Assembly (NCBI GenBank): GCA_949128115.1
Contig: OX421963.1
Location: 76,441,635 to 76,505,634 of the forward strand
Length of the DNA stretch: 64,000 nucleotides
Direction of reading: 5' to 3'
DNA from: Anaspis maculata
Taxonomy: Eukaryota > Arthropoda > Insecta > Coleoptera > Scraptiidae
Position numbers and translations under genes: made by a program
Notes under the pieces: model-generated
Told to the model about the DNA's origin: nothing
What the model saw: the letters and a program-made list of their open reading frames with translations, nothing else
The model's database searches: none
Shown here: positions 12,629 to 23,605 of the stretch, in pieces
Position numbering within the stretch: position 1 is the stretch's first letter
Layout: the number at the start of each line of letters is the position of its first letter

Positions 12629-12639
12629 TAGTACACGAG

Positions 12640-12707
12640 CAAAAAACTGCTTGAGAACTACATTTTTCAAGCAAGATATAATTTTTTTACTATTTCAAGT
12701 ACACTAT
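12640..12707. repeat. Palindrome family X fragment, right piece
   Basis: TTGAGAACTACxTTxTTCAAGCAAGA followed by ATAATTTTTTTACTATTTCA matches 33.30-33.35 kb, and in reverse complement partly 28.80-28.83 kb. It ends where the next MITE begins. Confidence 0.65.
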
Positions 12708-13138
12708 AAAGGGTGGCCCAACGAAAACGAAACAGACAGATTTTTGGGCATTTGCCCTCATTGTTTGGAAATAAGCCTGGACACTGGACAGGTCAACTTG
12801 GTTTTCAAGAGGGACGTTCAATCGCTTTCAATTCAACCGTGAACTTTCACCACCGTAGTCAGTGTGGCAGCCCCTTGGAAAATTTTAAATGACAATTGGG
12901 GTCGAGTGATACAATATTTTGAAGCTGGTTCAACTGGCTTACAGTGTTATTATTTTTTTCACGATTCGATGCAAATTTTCCAAGATAATGCTAATTTCAG
13001 TATTTTTGGAGGGTTACAGCTTTTGTCCAGGAAGCTGGCTCGAAGTTGCCGAGCTCGTGACGACATATAACAGTATACAGAAGAATGAAAGAGAGTGCCC
13101 TGAAATCTGTCTGTTTCGTTTTCGTTGGGCCACTCTGT
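12708..13138. mobile_element. MITE with 30-bp terminal inverted repeats (ACAGAGTGGCCCAACG)
   Basis: The left GGGTGGCCCAACGAAAACG then AAACAGACAGATTT is mirrored exactly at the right (AAATCTGTCTGTTT then CGTTTTCGTTGGGCCACTCT). Total length is about 431 bp with a unique interior, so it is not a full palindrome like most neighbours. It sits at the edge of a family X fragment. Its ends resemble the ACAGGGTG class, which suggests a related transposase. The frames within (12864-13070, 12919-13146) are overlapping chance readings. Confidence 0.8.
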
Positions 13139-15329
13139 ATTGTTGATTGCCTAAAACTGGGCTGAAAACTTTAACTTTGCAAGTTCACCACGAGCTCGTG
13201 ACTCCTGGGAAATGAAAAGGCCTAATCAGACTTGCTATAATACAAGTCACTTACATTTAAGTTTGTGTTGCATTCACATCATCAGGATAATATTCTAAGA
13301 GTAATTATTGATTTCAACATATTCCATATTTTTCAAGATGCACTCTATGAAAATACAGTCACATTTGGCGACACAGGGCGCATCAGGACCTAGGTCCTAT
13401 GTATACATAGTTCAAGCTTCACATTGTAAATGAAAGCTCTGATAGGCACTGCACAGGGACGCATACGGCCGCAAAACGAGTTTTTCTTCTTCGTATGGAG
13501 AATCTTCAAGAGTGTTCAATGAACCGATAACGGCCCAGCATTTCATTCATGGAGCATCGCACAATTTTCTTTAGTTAGCCTGGAAAATTTACGACTTCCT
13601 CGGCAGCACCGAGCACCATATACCGGTAGCAATAACAGAATGGCAGGAATTGTCCCATCCACGTAGTAAACCATCGCACCTACTGGTTTGCAGAGCCGGT
13701 GGCAAATGAAGGACGGTAATGGTTGTGCGAGATACACATATGGGCCGAGGCACGCCCATCATCTTTTACCTTAATCGCCAATAACTATCAGGTGGCTGGG
13801 ATAATCAAATTTGCATTAAACCGGACCCGTGTATGCGCGTATGCCTGTATGATGAATGGCCGCAGTGCATCTTTAAAAAAAAACTCCCGTACATAAGCAG
13901 TATCTACTCTACATAATAAATTCCAAACTGCATATGCCAAAACAATGTGTGTGTGTGTTCTTGTTTTTTCCAAGGCTGGGTGAAGGTGTGCGAAATTCCA
14001 CGCACTGTATTCTCCACTACACACATGCAACAGCGTTCTCTCTATGACATTGTCAAAGTTTAAAGCACTTAACAGGTGTTTGAACTTTCCACAAATATTC
14101 AAGGTCCACAGATTAGAGGGATGTCTCTAAGACTGGTTCGTTGGCCAGAAATAGAAAAAACACGTTTATATGGGATGCGCGAGTTTGTAAAATATCGTCG
14201 GGTCAGAACGCTAAATTAGGAACTTTACAACGTTCATAGATTATCGCGGCGAGGTGTGCGCCGAAAATAGCCGCTTTCTAATTTTGCAAGGGCCCAGTGC
14301 CAAATTGGCCACAATTAACCGTGCCTATTGTTGTGTGCTCCAGTTCCGCGACGTGATATATCGCGATCTCCCAGGATGCACATAACATGCGAGTGTACAA
14401 CCGAAAGCCAAAGTCATAAGCCAAACGGCTAAAGTGTACGGGTGATGCACTCTTGTAATTTTAGTTTTTGGCAACTGGAACGCGCGAGCTTTGCTTTTGT
14501 GTCTGCGGCTCTGGCGGGGTGAAAAATTGCTTCAACAACTTCATATACGTGCGGATTGCTCGTACGATACAGCACTATATAGGTTGTAGCCCAAAGAAGA
14601 TACTTATCTGCAGGTTTAGCCGGTAAAACCCTCCCATAAAACCCCGATGGCTATTGTTGGCCAAGTACCTACCATCATGCTACTGTGCCTATCGTGAAAA
14701 AATGCTCTATAGAGAAATGGAGTTGTAGTAATAACCATAAAATGGAAATGCGTGGTGTGGTAATTGTGGTACTTGTGCACATTTATTATTATTAAATAAT
14801 AATTACTAACTCTTGCAGCATGTTCTAACATGCCTTGTGGGACCACCTACTCGAGTGCAAACTGCCTTACTGCATAAATGTGCCATTATCCATTGAGCTC
14901 GATTAACTTAGGTAGGTACAGTTTAGTTTTTGTGGTTGATTGAAGCTGTGAAAAAAATTTCCACAATATCGCAATAATACTCACCAGTAAAATTCATAAA
15001 ACTTGCAGGCTATTCCGGTACCTACCTGAAGCATATCTTTGTAAGTCCTAGTCCCTCAAATCACCTCTCCCCTGCCTTATTAATATGCTCATTTTAATCG
15101 TGAATCCTTAGTGAATCCTATATCCGTGCAAAACAGAGTTAAATGTTGATTATGATCAGCGCATCCGCCATTAGTGTAGGTTTGTGGCTTGATCGGCTAA
15201 TGAAGTCTCTTTACTGGAAGTTATCTCTTGAATTAGTTACTCACTCTTGATTTGTTTCTGCAGCTTATGGAAAACCTGTAATAAAATAAAATTTGTGGAT
15301 AATACAGCTTATAGTAAAAATTTAATTCT
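13139..15329. other. Single-copy-looking sequence, no gene seen
   Basis: No palindromes or tandem repeats beyond a short TG run near 13949 and TAGGTAGG near 14912. The minus-strand frame 13788-14102 (104 codons) has no motif and ends in low-complexity TH-rich sequence caused by the TG run. It could hold introns or regulatory DNA, but nothing in the sequence says so. Confidence 0.4.
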
Positions 15330-15919
15330 AAGCTACGCTAGACCATCTAGAAAAAGGTCAATATATAAATAAATAAAATAAATAATGTTCATTTCCAAAC
15401 AGGAGAACCCATTTACATGAAAACAAGAGTATACATAGTACAAAAGATGTAAACAAACAGACAATGAAGTAAAAGGCACAGTTACAAAAAAAGTCGGAAC
15501 AAACGGCATAATGAGGACTTCGTCGGGCCGATCTCTACGTGCTACAAATAAGATCGAGAACACTCTTCCTAAATTGCGTCTGTCCATCGAAGTTCAGATC
15601 CAGCTTTAGGTCTTTGGCTACAACCACATCATAGAGGCAAGTAAGTCCCTGCTGTCAACGCCTCCATTACACAAATCAAAGAGAAACAACAAACAACAGT
15701 TCTGCTGAGTCACGACGAACAGACAAAAGGGTGAAGTCGTACATTTTGCAGAGCTGGATCTGAGGGAACCCCCTCACTGGATATTAATCTGTCTTCTTGT
15801 AGTGGAGAAGCTTCAGAAACTTCCTCTGGACATTCTCGAGCTTTTATGTATATATGAGTTTTGTAGTACGGCAACCATATTACCGCACCATACTCCAGTT
15901 TAGGTCGAACGAGTGACTT

Positions 15920-15920
<1 letters not shown>
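15330..15920 (-). pseudogene. LINE-1st copy, 3' part: end of reverse transcriptase and 3' tail (CR1/L2/jockey-like)
   Basis: Read on the minus strand, the first block carries the post-catalytic RT signature SLVRPKLEYGAVIW followed by an LENVQRKFLK block and a GVDSRDLL block, in one frame with stops. The downstream part includes a Phe/Cys-rich end and then TATTTATTT-type tail sequence near 15350-15390, consistent with a LINE 3' end. It continues the element at 16.91-17.74 kb: that piece stops just before the residues with which this one begins. Several frame breaks make it a dead copy. Confidence 0.7.

Positions 15921-15953
<33 letters not shown>
15921..15953 (-). repeat. (ATT)n tail of the inserted LINE
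   Basis: Eleven ATT/TTA triplets lie immediately 3' (minus sense) of the LINE coding sequence. They sit exactly at the junction with the older LINE, as expected for the 3' microsatellite tail of a target-primed insertion. Confidence 0.75.
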
Positions 15954-15956
<3 letters not shown>

Positions 15957-16911
15957 CGGGCACGCAACAGACTAACAAGTCCAATAATAGCGTGACCGCG
16001 GAACGAAGAAAAGGAAATCCGTCGCAACACTACTCACAGACAAGAACAATGCGTCGATTGCATCTCAATCAAAAACTCACCTGACATCCGCCGCACTGCA
16101 GTTGAAAATGTCGAACTTCTCCTGGAACCTATTGTATGTCAGAGCAAGGCGGTTCACTGGAGAATTGGAGTAAAAGCTTTTGTGTGGGCCTCACATAAAA
16201 AACATCACTGCGCCTTAGGCCCTGTCTCGGAACATTTAGGGAGATCCTTGAAAGAGCACTGGGGGAGGTAACCGCACCCGAAACAAGCCTATGCAGGAAA
16301 AAAAGGTGGCCAAGGTAACCTTTCTACGGCTTTCCAAGGACCGATGACCAAATCTGGCCAGCAACGACTGCTGCGGGAAACCAACACAAGGGTAAACTCC
16401 ATCTACCCTGAGGGCCAGCAGCTTCAGGAAACGCCGCTGCACACCCTCCAGAAAGGACACATATTTCTCGTGGTAGGGGCACCAGATGACGGATGCATAC
16501 TCCAGCCGTGACAAAACCAAGGACGAAAAGAGACGCTGCAATGTCTCGATGTTGGAAAAGTCCCTGGAGTTCCGTGTCACGAAACCCAGTGTAGTGTAGG
16601 CTGCCCTGTGCACGTAACGAATGTGCTCTGAGAAAGAAAGCTTTGGGTCGAAGTACCCGCCAAGGTCTTTGATGACACTGGGTCTGGCCAGAATGTGATC
16701 GCCAATCTTGTATGGAAACTCCAGGGGTCCAGAGGACCTCGAAAAGGACATGACCATGCACTTCGTCACGTTCAAGTCAAGACCGTTCGCAGTGCACCAT
16801 CCCACCAATGCATCGATGTCCTCCTGAAGGCGAGAGCAGTCCCCAGAAGAATTCACAGGTGAAAAGATCTTCAGATCGTCAGCATAGAGGAGGAACGAGC
16901 TCCTGAGGCCT
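15954..16911 (-). pseudogene. LINE-2nd copy, 5'-truncated reverse transcriptase inserted into the first
   Basis: The sequence begins inside the catalytic core with LLYADDLKIF (YADD motif near 16880) and runs on as one open frame of 206 codons from 16856 to 16236. The blocks are WCTANGLDLNVTKC, DLGGYFDPKLSFSEHI, GFVTRNSRDF, SLVLSRLEYASVIWCPY and GVQRRFLKLL, the order typical of CR1/L2/jockey-clade RTs. After 16236 the reading continues as NVPRQGLRRSDVFYV and, after one frame change near 16190, SFYSNSPVNRLALTYNR and a DIFNCS end at about 16080. A 3' UTR and the (ATT)n tail follow. The severe 5' truncation and 3' tail are the usual signs of retrotransposition. Confidence 0.85.
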
Positions 16912-17744
16912 CCATAATGTCACGAAGGCATTGGTACTTGAAAACTCACGGCAGCTTCTGTATAAAAATCCAAAGGTCCTCTGAACAAACGCAGAAACGA
17001 TGTCAGCATGATGCACAAATGACAGACCATCATCAAAGGTCCTTTTTGACAGGAGATCCAGTCAATGTGATGTTGTCAAGCTCAAAGGTAAACCGATGGG
17101 GGTGTTTCTTCTTCTTTCTGGTGAAGCTGACGACGCTGCACTTCTCAGGGTTCAGCCGCAGATCGTTGATGTTACACCATCTCATCACGGCATCGAGATC
17201 TCGCTGAAGCATCTTGCAATCGCTATCAGCAGCAATGCTTCTGTAGATTTTCAAGTCGTCCGCAAACAGCAGTGTGTCCCCGACAGCCTTATCAAAGATG
17301 TCGTCGACGAATATCAGGAAGAACATCGAGGCAAGATTTGCTCCCTGGAGAGCACCACTGGTCGGAAAGTATGGTGTTAATGCAGTTTTCTTGCGTTGCA
17401 CGTGGTGGGATCTTCTGGTAATATGACTTTCCATAAGGGACACTAACCTCTCGTGAAAACCAAACCCGGCTAGCTTTGCCAGCAGGACATCGTGGCCCAC
17501 CCTGTCAAAGGCTTTCGCTATGTCTGCGTAAATGACATCCACCTGTCCGCCAGAGTCCGCCCTGGTCAACCTCATGAGATAAGAAGTGGGTGAAATTGGC
17601 GAGGTTGGTTATAGTTGATCTCTTGCCAATGAATCCATGCTGCCTGGTGGTATACCATACCGTGTCAGTTACCAAATTTGCCTGATGAAATACTGAAAAG
17701 TACTCACCTACTTGAAAACTTACTTGAAAGACGCACCAAAGCAA
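16912..17744 (-). pseudogene. LINE-1st copy, 5' part: reverse transcriptase palm domain
   Basis: In minus sense there are QHGFIGKRSTITNL (the conserved block ahead of motif A), a frame break near 17575, then the 180-codon frame 17575-17033. That frame has YADIAKAFD (motif A), SGALQGANLASMFF (motif B), TLLFADDLKIYRS (motif C, FADD) and WCNINDLRLNPEKC. A further frame change near 17030 leads to LSFVHHADIV and GFLYRSCREFSS, which ends at 16912 where the second LINE begins. Motif B departs from the usual GVPQGS, so this copy is decayed. The missing remainder lies at 15.33-15.92 kb. Confidence 0.85.
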
Positions 17745-18790
17745 ATTCTAAAGTTCCACCTTCATCCCATCTACTTTAGAAGATGACAATAGGAGGTGGC
17801 ACCTTCAGCTTGCATTAGGTCTGCTTTTCAAGTTACTAACAGAAATTTATCGTTACATTTAGTATGCCTCAGTTGAATGAGGCAGGATGTTTGTCACATT
17901 AAGGTTGTTTTTGTTGAGTTTTCACTTCCACGACCCACCACCCAACGAGGAGGAGAAGTAGGTATTCTAAACGTGCAAAAAAAAACTCGAGATTTCGACG
18001 GATATATCGGTTTTGAGGTCCCCTATGACGATAAGGACCGCATTTCCAGAATAATTTAGGTCTGTTTGTATGTGTGTATGTATTAGGCCTACAGCTCAAC
18101 CTACATCTTCTAACTTGACCGGCAACTTTATTCTATCTTTTTCTGACCACTTTACACGGAAGTACATCATGTGAGAACATCTCAGCCACACGCATAAAAA
18201 CGTAATTTCAATCCAATAGTATCATAATTACTTGATTCATTGACTTGGCTTGATGATTCAATACATTCAAATTGAAATTGTTTTTTCAGTCCAATACGAA
18301 GCCAGTATTTGTTCAAAAAATGTAATAGTTTTGTCAGACATTCTCAAAATGAGACTATTCTTTTGAATTGATATTATCGAATATCTTAGATGTAATAAAC
18401 TTTGTTTTTGAAACAAATTTTTAGGTAAACTTGTTCAGAACTAATGAAAATTTCCTCTCAAGCATTTCAAGATCTCCAACTGAGAATATTGAAAACTTCA
18501 CAGTTTAGAACATATTGTGATTTCAATCTGAAAATGCAATTTTTGAAACAACATTTCAACTTACTGAACTCAAATGCCATTATGCTTGAACTAAGACGAT
18601 GATCAGTTCCCCCAAATATTCAATTATTCTTGAAATGATTGTATATTTTTGGTCTGAAAACTGAGACTCTTGTATCAAGAATATATATTATCAATCCGCC
18701 CGAAGTTTCATTGTATTGCATCATCTCCCGGCAACAACACTAGCACGCGCACAAACACGCCAATGTGAGCTACTCCTGCTCCTGCAAAAA
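17745..18790. other. AT-rich sequence, no gene seen
   Basis: No repeat or coding pattern recognised. A weak symmetric pair (CCACCTTCATC and GATGACAATAGGAGGTGG) near 17757-17795 is too short to interpret. Confidence 0.4.
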
Positions 18791-18814
18791 AATTATACCT
18801 ACCGCGTGTGCAAC

Positions 18815-18872
18815 ATGGACCCGTATCTCCAACTTTGGGGTTGCAATCCAGAACTTATCGAAGAATTCAGAG
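18815..18872 (+). CDS. Possible 5' coding exon with strong splice donor (SAM-like start), low confidence
   Basis: ATG in a favourable CAACATGG context opens a 19-codon frame, MDPYLQLWGCNPELIEEFR, that runs directly into AG|GTAAGTTC, a near-consensus 5' splice site. The pattern of hydrophobics, WG, then ELIEEF resembles the first helices of SAM-type domains in proteins that start this way. That is a weak, short resemblance and an inference. No second exon was identified, and the donor is followed at once by a dispersed repeat. The exon may belong to a gene spread over repeats, to an element-borne gene, or to chance. Confidence 0.25.
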
Positions 18873-18879
18873 GTAAGTT

Positions 18880-19085
18880 CCTTTACTCACTTGTATACAA
18901 ACCGTGCGATCCACAAAATTCGTCATCGGAGGTGGCTTTGAAGTCGAGAAATTCGGCCATTCAGCCAATTCAGTGTATCCATGGCTCCAATCCATCAATA
19001 TTTTGTTTCCAAAGCCAACCCCAACTCCGAATTTTGTGGATCACATGGTATCATTTGATAAAGGAGCTTAAGATGATCAGTGTTT
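18880..19085 (-). repeat. Dispersed repeat, inverse copy of 4.09-4.32 kb
   Basis: On the minus strand, GATGGATTGGAGCCATGGAT and CTTCAAAGCCACCTCCGATG, then a GTGGATCxCACGG block, match 4.18-4.29 kb on the plus strand. It explains the overlapping 136-codon frame at 18716-19126, which is therefore mostly repeat sequence. Confidence 0.6.
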
Positions 19086-19423
19086 TCCCATCATTACTAC
19101 ATAAAATTTTGTGTATGTATACCTAAATAATTATGCGAGATTCTCTTTTCGTGCAAATTTCAGTTGAATTCACGCAAGTTGTCCACATAGTGATGTTGCA
19201 GTGCCGGTTGGGTGCTGCGGCACCTTGTTGTTTTTGAATAAGAAGAAAGAAGAAGAATAAGAAGAAAGAATACGAAGAATACGTTTTTGTTTGAAATGTA
19301 TACCCATCTGGATTTGGATTTCTATCGATGTTTGTATTTGAACTTCTGCGAAATACATTTTTTTTAATATACTATACTTAATTGTTGTAATTTCAGCCTT
19401 TATCCATAAGCTTGTTTAGGTAT

Positions 19424-19964
19424 ACAGGGTTTTCCAGGACTCGTGCCTCAGAGTCAAAGCCAGTTAAGGGAATTGCTACAAATGTGTCAGAAATTTTTTT
19501 AAATAAATTGGATTTTCATTTTTGGAGATATGGGGCGTCGAAGGGTGGGACTTTGCCCCCTCTTATTTTATTATCTGATGAGATTGCAAAATAATTGAGC
19601 TTTTCAGTGTGTGTGCAACAAATTTATTTACTTACTGTACAGAGCGGCGCCCGCCAGCGACTCAAAAATTCTAAAAATACAGATTTTAATGATTAAAAAT
19701 GATCTGGAAAAGAATTCTATGGAAACGAATTATTTTACTTCCTGTCTTACATCGCATTGGGGACGTCTGGAACTTTTTGCAATTGTTTTTAGAAAGACAA
19801 AAATTTACTGGAAGTTCTTCAGATAATAAAAATTGGAAGGGGCAAAGTGACCCCTTTGACGCCCCATATAAAAAAAACACCCATTTTTAACATTTTTCTG
19901 ACACATTTGAAGCATTTCCCTAAACTGCCTTTGACTCTGGGGCGCGAGTACTGGGACATCCTGT
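19424..19964. mobile_element. Palindromic element of the ACAGGG class (541 bp)
   Basis: The left end ACAGGGTTTTCCAGGACTCG is mirrored by CGAGTACTGGGACATCCTGT at the right. Arms include GGGGCGTCGAAGGG with CCCTTTGACGCCCC, and TTGCCCCCTCTTATTTTATT with its mirrored partner. The centre is near 19690. The flanks are TAT on the left and ATG on the right. It has no coding capacity; frames 19699-19890 and 19686-19880 are complementary arm readings. Confidence 0.8.
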
Positions 19965-20504
19965 ATGCTCTTGATAAACAGAATCAAGATTCGAATATTT
20001 TCGATATAAGATAATCCTATAGTTGAACTGAAATCATGAATTTAGCCATATGAAAGCAACGAACTCTTCCTGTAAACATTCAATATATTCGCTTTAACCA
20101 GGAGCAGTATTAGTCCAATTTAGTTATAATTTTATCTCAAGAATAATTTTCTTCTACAAAAAAGCTAATATGCGGTAGTCAAGCCGATTGTTCTCATAAC
20201 AAAATTACTTGCTGTATTGTTGCAAGACTTATCTAATCTAATTGCAAGACTATCGTATACTTTTTGTGAAACACTGGAAATACTCCGTTTGATAAGTATT
20301 ATATCCAAATTCAACGTGCTACAGCTTTCAGCTGATACTATGACAGTCTTCTTTTGGAGAAACTAAAACTCTTGGAGTGAGAATATCATCTCTTTGCGTA
20401 TATACAAACTTAACATATACTTGACATTAAACGCTTTGTCTTAACTCAAGATTACCTTTTTATGCGTGCAGAAGGGGAACACCCTCAAAAGGCCTCCTGA
20501 AGAT

Positions 20505-20720
20505 GACCAGAAATCAAATTTATCGTGCGCCGCGACCTTTTTTTCTGTTTTTCGGGGAAACTATGATAGATAAAGAAAAGTTTTCAGGCACGAAGTTGTA
20601 GAGGATTCTTCAGTTTAGTCGTCAGAGCGTCTTAAAGTTGTACGACATGAATTCCTATTCCACTGCCGTGCTGGTTTTGATACAGAGTAAAACCACATGA
20701 AGCTGACACGGTGCTCGTTA
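20505..20720 (+). repeat. Diverged solo copy of the arm subrepeat of the 28.9-31.5 kb element
   Basis: GCGCCGCGAC, CACGAAGTTGTAGAG and CAGTTTAGTCGTCAGAGCG, then AAAGTTGTACGAC, follow the order of the subrepeat at 29.06-29.25 kb (GCGCCGCGATC, ACAAAGTTGTAGGG, CAGTTTAGCCG, AAAGTTGCGCG). Similarity is patchy. The remaining stretches 19965-20504 and 20721-21011 show nothing I recognise. Confidence 0.45.
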
Positions 20721-21011
20721 TAATTGTGATACGCTTTTTTTTTACTGTGGTCATAGATAAGGTCAGAGCGGAGTTTTCTACAAAAAAGGCCACTTGAAAA
20801 TTCGTGCTCAGGTACTCATCTCTCCAATCTTATAATAAATTCCTTGTTTCGGGTCCTTCGCCTGCAACGAACCCAGTTGACACTTAACTTGAGGCCGAGT
20901 TGCGGAGCAGCAAGTAACATGATATCACGAAAATCAAATCAGCTGTTGATTTTTCTCGCCTACTTCTACTCCTCGGTGCTTCCCTTCCATCTGCAGCTGC
21001 AAATCTGGTCA

Positions 21012-21720
21012 AGAATACTGCCGTTTCAGCGTCCTTGCGGTGAAGTCCAGCTTGTCAATGCTGACTTCTTAAGTCAACACTATTTCGATCAAAGCAAAGT
21101 AGTCAATATTTCGTCGATTCATGGCAAGGGATAGCTGTCCCTAGAGGCATCGTTCCAAAAACACAAAATTCACAATACCACTCATTACAGCTCTCACACC
21201 GGTTAGGTTAACTATGCAAGCTTGTGAAGGCCTTGCAGAACCCAATCCATCAGGCACTCGTAGGTGCATTACACAGCCCAAAAGGCGTGACAGTAAACCA
21301 GTACCAACAACTTCTGTCCGAGAATGCTGTTACTTTAGCCCTCACCGCGGTGAAATTCAGCTTGCCAATAGCCACTCTTCAAGTTAAAACGACTTGAATT
21401 ACTTGCAATCTTCCTTCCATTACGATCCAAACTAAGTAGTCAAGGCTTCAGTCGATTTACGACAATAAGGGATACGAGTAGATGTCCCTAGTGGCATCGT
21501 CCAAAAACACAAAATTTCATAAAGCTGTCACATCGTCAAGGTGAACTAGGCGATAACTCGCCCCCATGTGATACCCCGCAGGGCCGACTTCTTCAAGTGC
21601 TCAAAGGTGCATCACAGAACCCGAAAAGCATCCGAGTGAACCGGTACGATCTATCTTTGGCCGAGAATGCTGTCGTTTTTGTACTCGCAATCAAATCCAG
21701 CTTTCCAATAGCAACTCGGA
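21012..21720 (+). repeat. Tandem repeat, unit about 310-340 bp, about 2.2 copies
   Basis: The block AAGAATACTGCCGTTTCAGC followed by GGTGAAGTCCAGCTTG (21012), then GTCCCTAGAGGCATCG, recurs as GAGAATGCTGTTACTTTAGC with GTGAAATTCAGCTTG and GTCCCTAGTGGCATCG at 21321-21510. It recurs partially from 21661 (GAGAATGCTGTCGTTTTTG). Between blocks, GGTGCATTACACAGCCCAAA and GGTGCATCACAGAACCCGAA also repeat. Units are 70-80% alike by eye. No coding sequence. Confidence 0.6.
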
Positions 21721-21734
21721 TACATGCTACGTGA

Positions 21735-22185
21735 TGCAATAGCAAAACCATGTCCGCATACCAAATTTTGAGTCGATCGGATCAACGTTGCAGCTGTTAT
21801 CGTGGAAAAATACAGACACAGACACACACAGCTCGGTAATCTTCTAGAAAAAAACTTTGACATTCGATTATGTAATATCTATCCGATGGATTGGAACCAA
21901 ATTTGGTAAGAAGCAACAAAACAAAACAATCAAATCAAGCCCGCATTACAGCTTTCCACTAATTCCCAGTTGGACGTTACGAGTTTTTAGATCTTCTCCT
22001 GGCCGTAACCACCGGAGACGGCCGCTCGCTTGGATTTTGATCAGGACGACCTATGTTTGGTGCAGGACTCAACTCGGCCGTCTTTTCCTGGTGGGGGATT
22101 GGCTTTTTTCGAAAAATTCCAACTGGTATATCGGAATAACGGACGCATTGGGGGTCGTGTAGCTTCATTTTCAAATCTGACACGG
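21735..22185 (-). repeat. Dispersed repeat, inverse copy of 28.20-28.72 kb
   Basis: On the minus strand this reads through CGACCCCCAATGCG, CCAGGAAAAGACGGCCGAG and GGTGGTTACGGCCAGGAG, then CGAGCTGTGTGTGTC and GATAACAGCTGCAACGTTG. The same blocks appear in the same order at 28.22-28.68 kb. The overlapping frames at 21857-22162 and 22030-22323 are readings of this repeat, and no protein domain is evident in them. Confidence 0.7.
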
Positions 22186-22339
22186 TTTCGGTTTTTTGAC
22201 GGTGATTTTTTCAAAATAATAAATTTAATTTTGAAGTTTTCTTGTTTTTCACTCTATTTACTACCAATGTCAATTTTTCAAGCAAAACTTCAAAAAGCAT
22301 CAAGTCGGGCATCCACCTGGTAATTTGTACCGCTCCACC

Positions 22340-22524
22340 TTCTAGTTCAAGGTATATAATTTTTTTCTTGTTTCGCCCTGTGTGAATCCCCTGCAATAAA
22401 TTCAAGCAAAACACCTGGCGAGGTGTGATTGCTGCCCATTCAAGGGATGTATTCCACATGGTCGCTATGCTCCTTGATTCAAAATCTCACGGAATGCTTT
22501 TTAATCACATAAGCTCCTGGACTA
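22340..22524 (+). repeat. Dispersed repeat ending in CTCCTGGACTA; direct copy at 33.55-33.72 kb
   Basis: Shared phrases in the same order are CCTGTxTxAATCCCCTGCA, TGTATTCCACATxGTCGCTATG and ATAAxCTCCTGGACTA. The final TGGACTA is the complement of TAGTCCA, the terminus of the TAGnCCAG class, so these are probably right ends of such elements whose left ends were lost or lie elsewhere. Confidence 0.6.
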
Positions 22525-23038
22525 GTGGGCACAGTAAGTATAGTACGACTAGTAGTCGTACTATTGTTTTGGTTCGCTATTATGAGTAAACCCTATGCCA
22601 GAAATTGAGAGAAAAGACGTCAAGTCAAACTGAAGCAAGAATATTTGCTTTAGTATTCAGGTGGCGCCTTCGCCAATTGTACCGATTTGTGTCTATATAG
22701 CCTATTGAAGTCTCTATCGATTTTTCCACGGGGATTTAGCAACTCAAATATACAAGAACTTTTCCAAAAACCCGAGGCGCAGACCCAAGTCGATTTTGTT
22801 CTTCTCGGCAAAAAAAAACGTCACTCACTTTCAGTCAACGTTTGTCGCGTCTTTGATTCCATAGTATGATTTGAAATGAAGATATTTTTCTAAGTTTTCT
22901 CAGCATGGGTGTCCTTACCACTACTTTGGCTCTCAGAAGCTGCGTGAATCAAGACCACTTCTGCTAAAAATGCTCTTTTACAATATCTAATAATCTATAT
23001 AATGATGGATTTTTTTAACTTGTAACTTTTTGTTCCAG
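22525..23038. other. Possible intron sequence, no gene seen
   Basis: Nothing conserved or repetitive recognised. The last 30 bases are T-rich and end in TTTTTGTTCCAG, a good 3' splice acceptor for the candidate exon that follows. Confidence 0.35.
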
Positions 23039-23099
23039 CGACCCACGGATGCTCTTTCGACCCGGGGCATCGCTGAAAACAGACGAAGAAGAAGAGTCG
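23039..23099 (+). CDS. Candidate internal exon (61 bp), host gene, low confidence
   Basis: A GC-rich 61-bp segment lies between a polypyrimidine tract ending CAG and TCG|GTAAGT. In the frame left open through the donor it encodes DPRMLFRPGASLKTDEEES, an acidic-tailed peptide I cannot assign. Base composition differs clearly from the AT-rich flanks. Another frame stops at 23076 and a third stays open but is Arg-rich, so the frame choice is an inference. The neighbourhood (23.0-24.3 kb) lacks transposable repeats, unlike most of the window, which fits a host gene body. Confidence 0.3.
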
Positions 23100-23445
23100 G
23101 TAAGTTTATTTGCCTGATACCTATGTTTTCTTTTAAATTTTCTGCCGCGCCCGCGGTCTAAAAGTAGTAAAAGTGCGAAAAGCGGTGTTCTATTTATTCT
23201 AAAATTCTGTGACAATCCATGAAATTGCATTGTCAGCGGTTGGGCATGACGCGTTGTCGTCGACGAAACAACCCGGTATGGCCATAACACAGCGCAAATC
23301 TAGCATCAGCAGCAGCACCAACAGCAGGAAACACGCGAGATAAATCTGCAGGATTTGTCGCTGTGTGTGCAGACTGTTTTATCATTATTGGAAGTGTGCG
23401 GAGATGAAATAAAATATTGTTCAATATTTAAAAGCAATCTCTCTG

Positions 23446-23471
23446 CTGCCTGCCTGCCTGCCTGCCTGCCT
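23446..23471. repeat. (CTGC)n tetranucleotide microsatellite
   Basis: Six uninterrupted units of CTGC/CCTG. Confidence 0.9.
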
Positions 23472-23548
23472 CAGCCTGGGATGTATACGTGTGTAGGAGC
23501 TTGAAAAGTAATCGAAATGTTCCATTTCAGAGATAACAGGATAAAAGT

Positions 23549-23605
23549 CCTGCTGCTACTGCTTCTGCTGCTGCTGTTCCTGCTGCTGCTGCCGCCGCCG
23601 CCGTT
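23549..23605. repeat. (CTG)n/(CCG)n trinucleotide repeat
   Basis: CTG units with occasional CTA, CTT and TTC variants grade into five CCG units. It could be an intronic or untranslated repeat of the putative gene around 23.0 kb; no frame across it shows other coding features. Confidence 0.85.

Noticed and set aside
12148..12654. 168-codon plus-strand frame
   Set aside because: It runs through the 200-bp GAGCCC repeat and the GGAAATAATTTCCC end array; the peptide repeats with the DNA.
15921..15953. Independent genomic microsatellite
   Set aside because: Its exact position at the LINE-LINE junction makes it the 3' tail of the inserted LINE.
21857..22323. Conserved-looking frames with LVQDSTRP and ELSPAPN segments, also at 28.1-28.4 kb
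   Set aside because: The similarity is at DNA level over a dispersed repeat, in different frames and on both strands. No codon-level conservation is evident.
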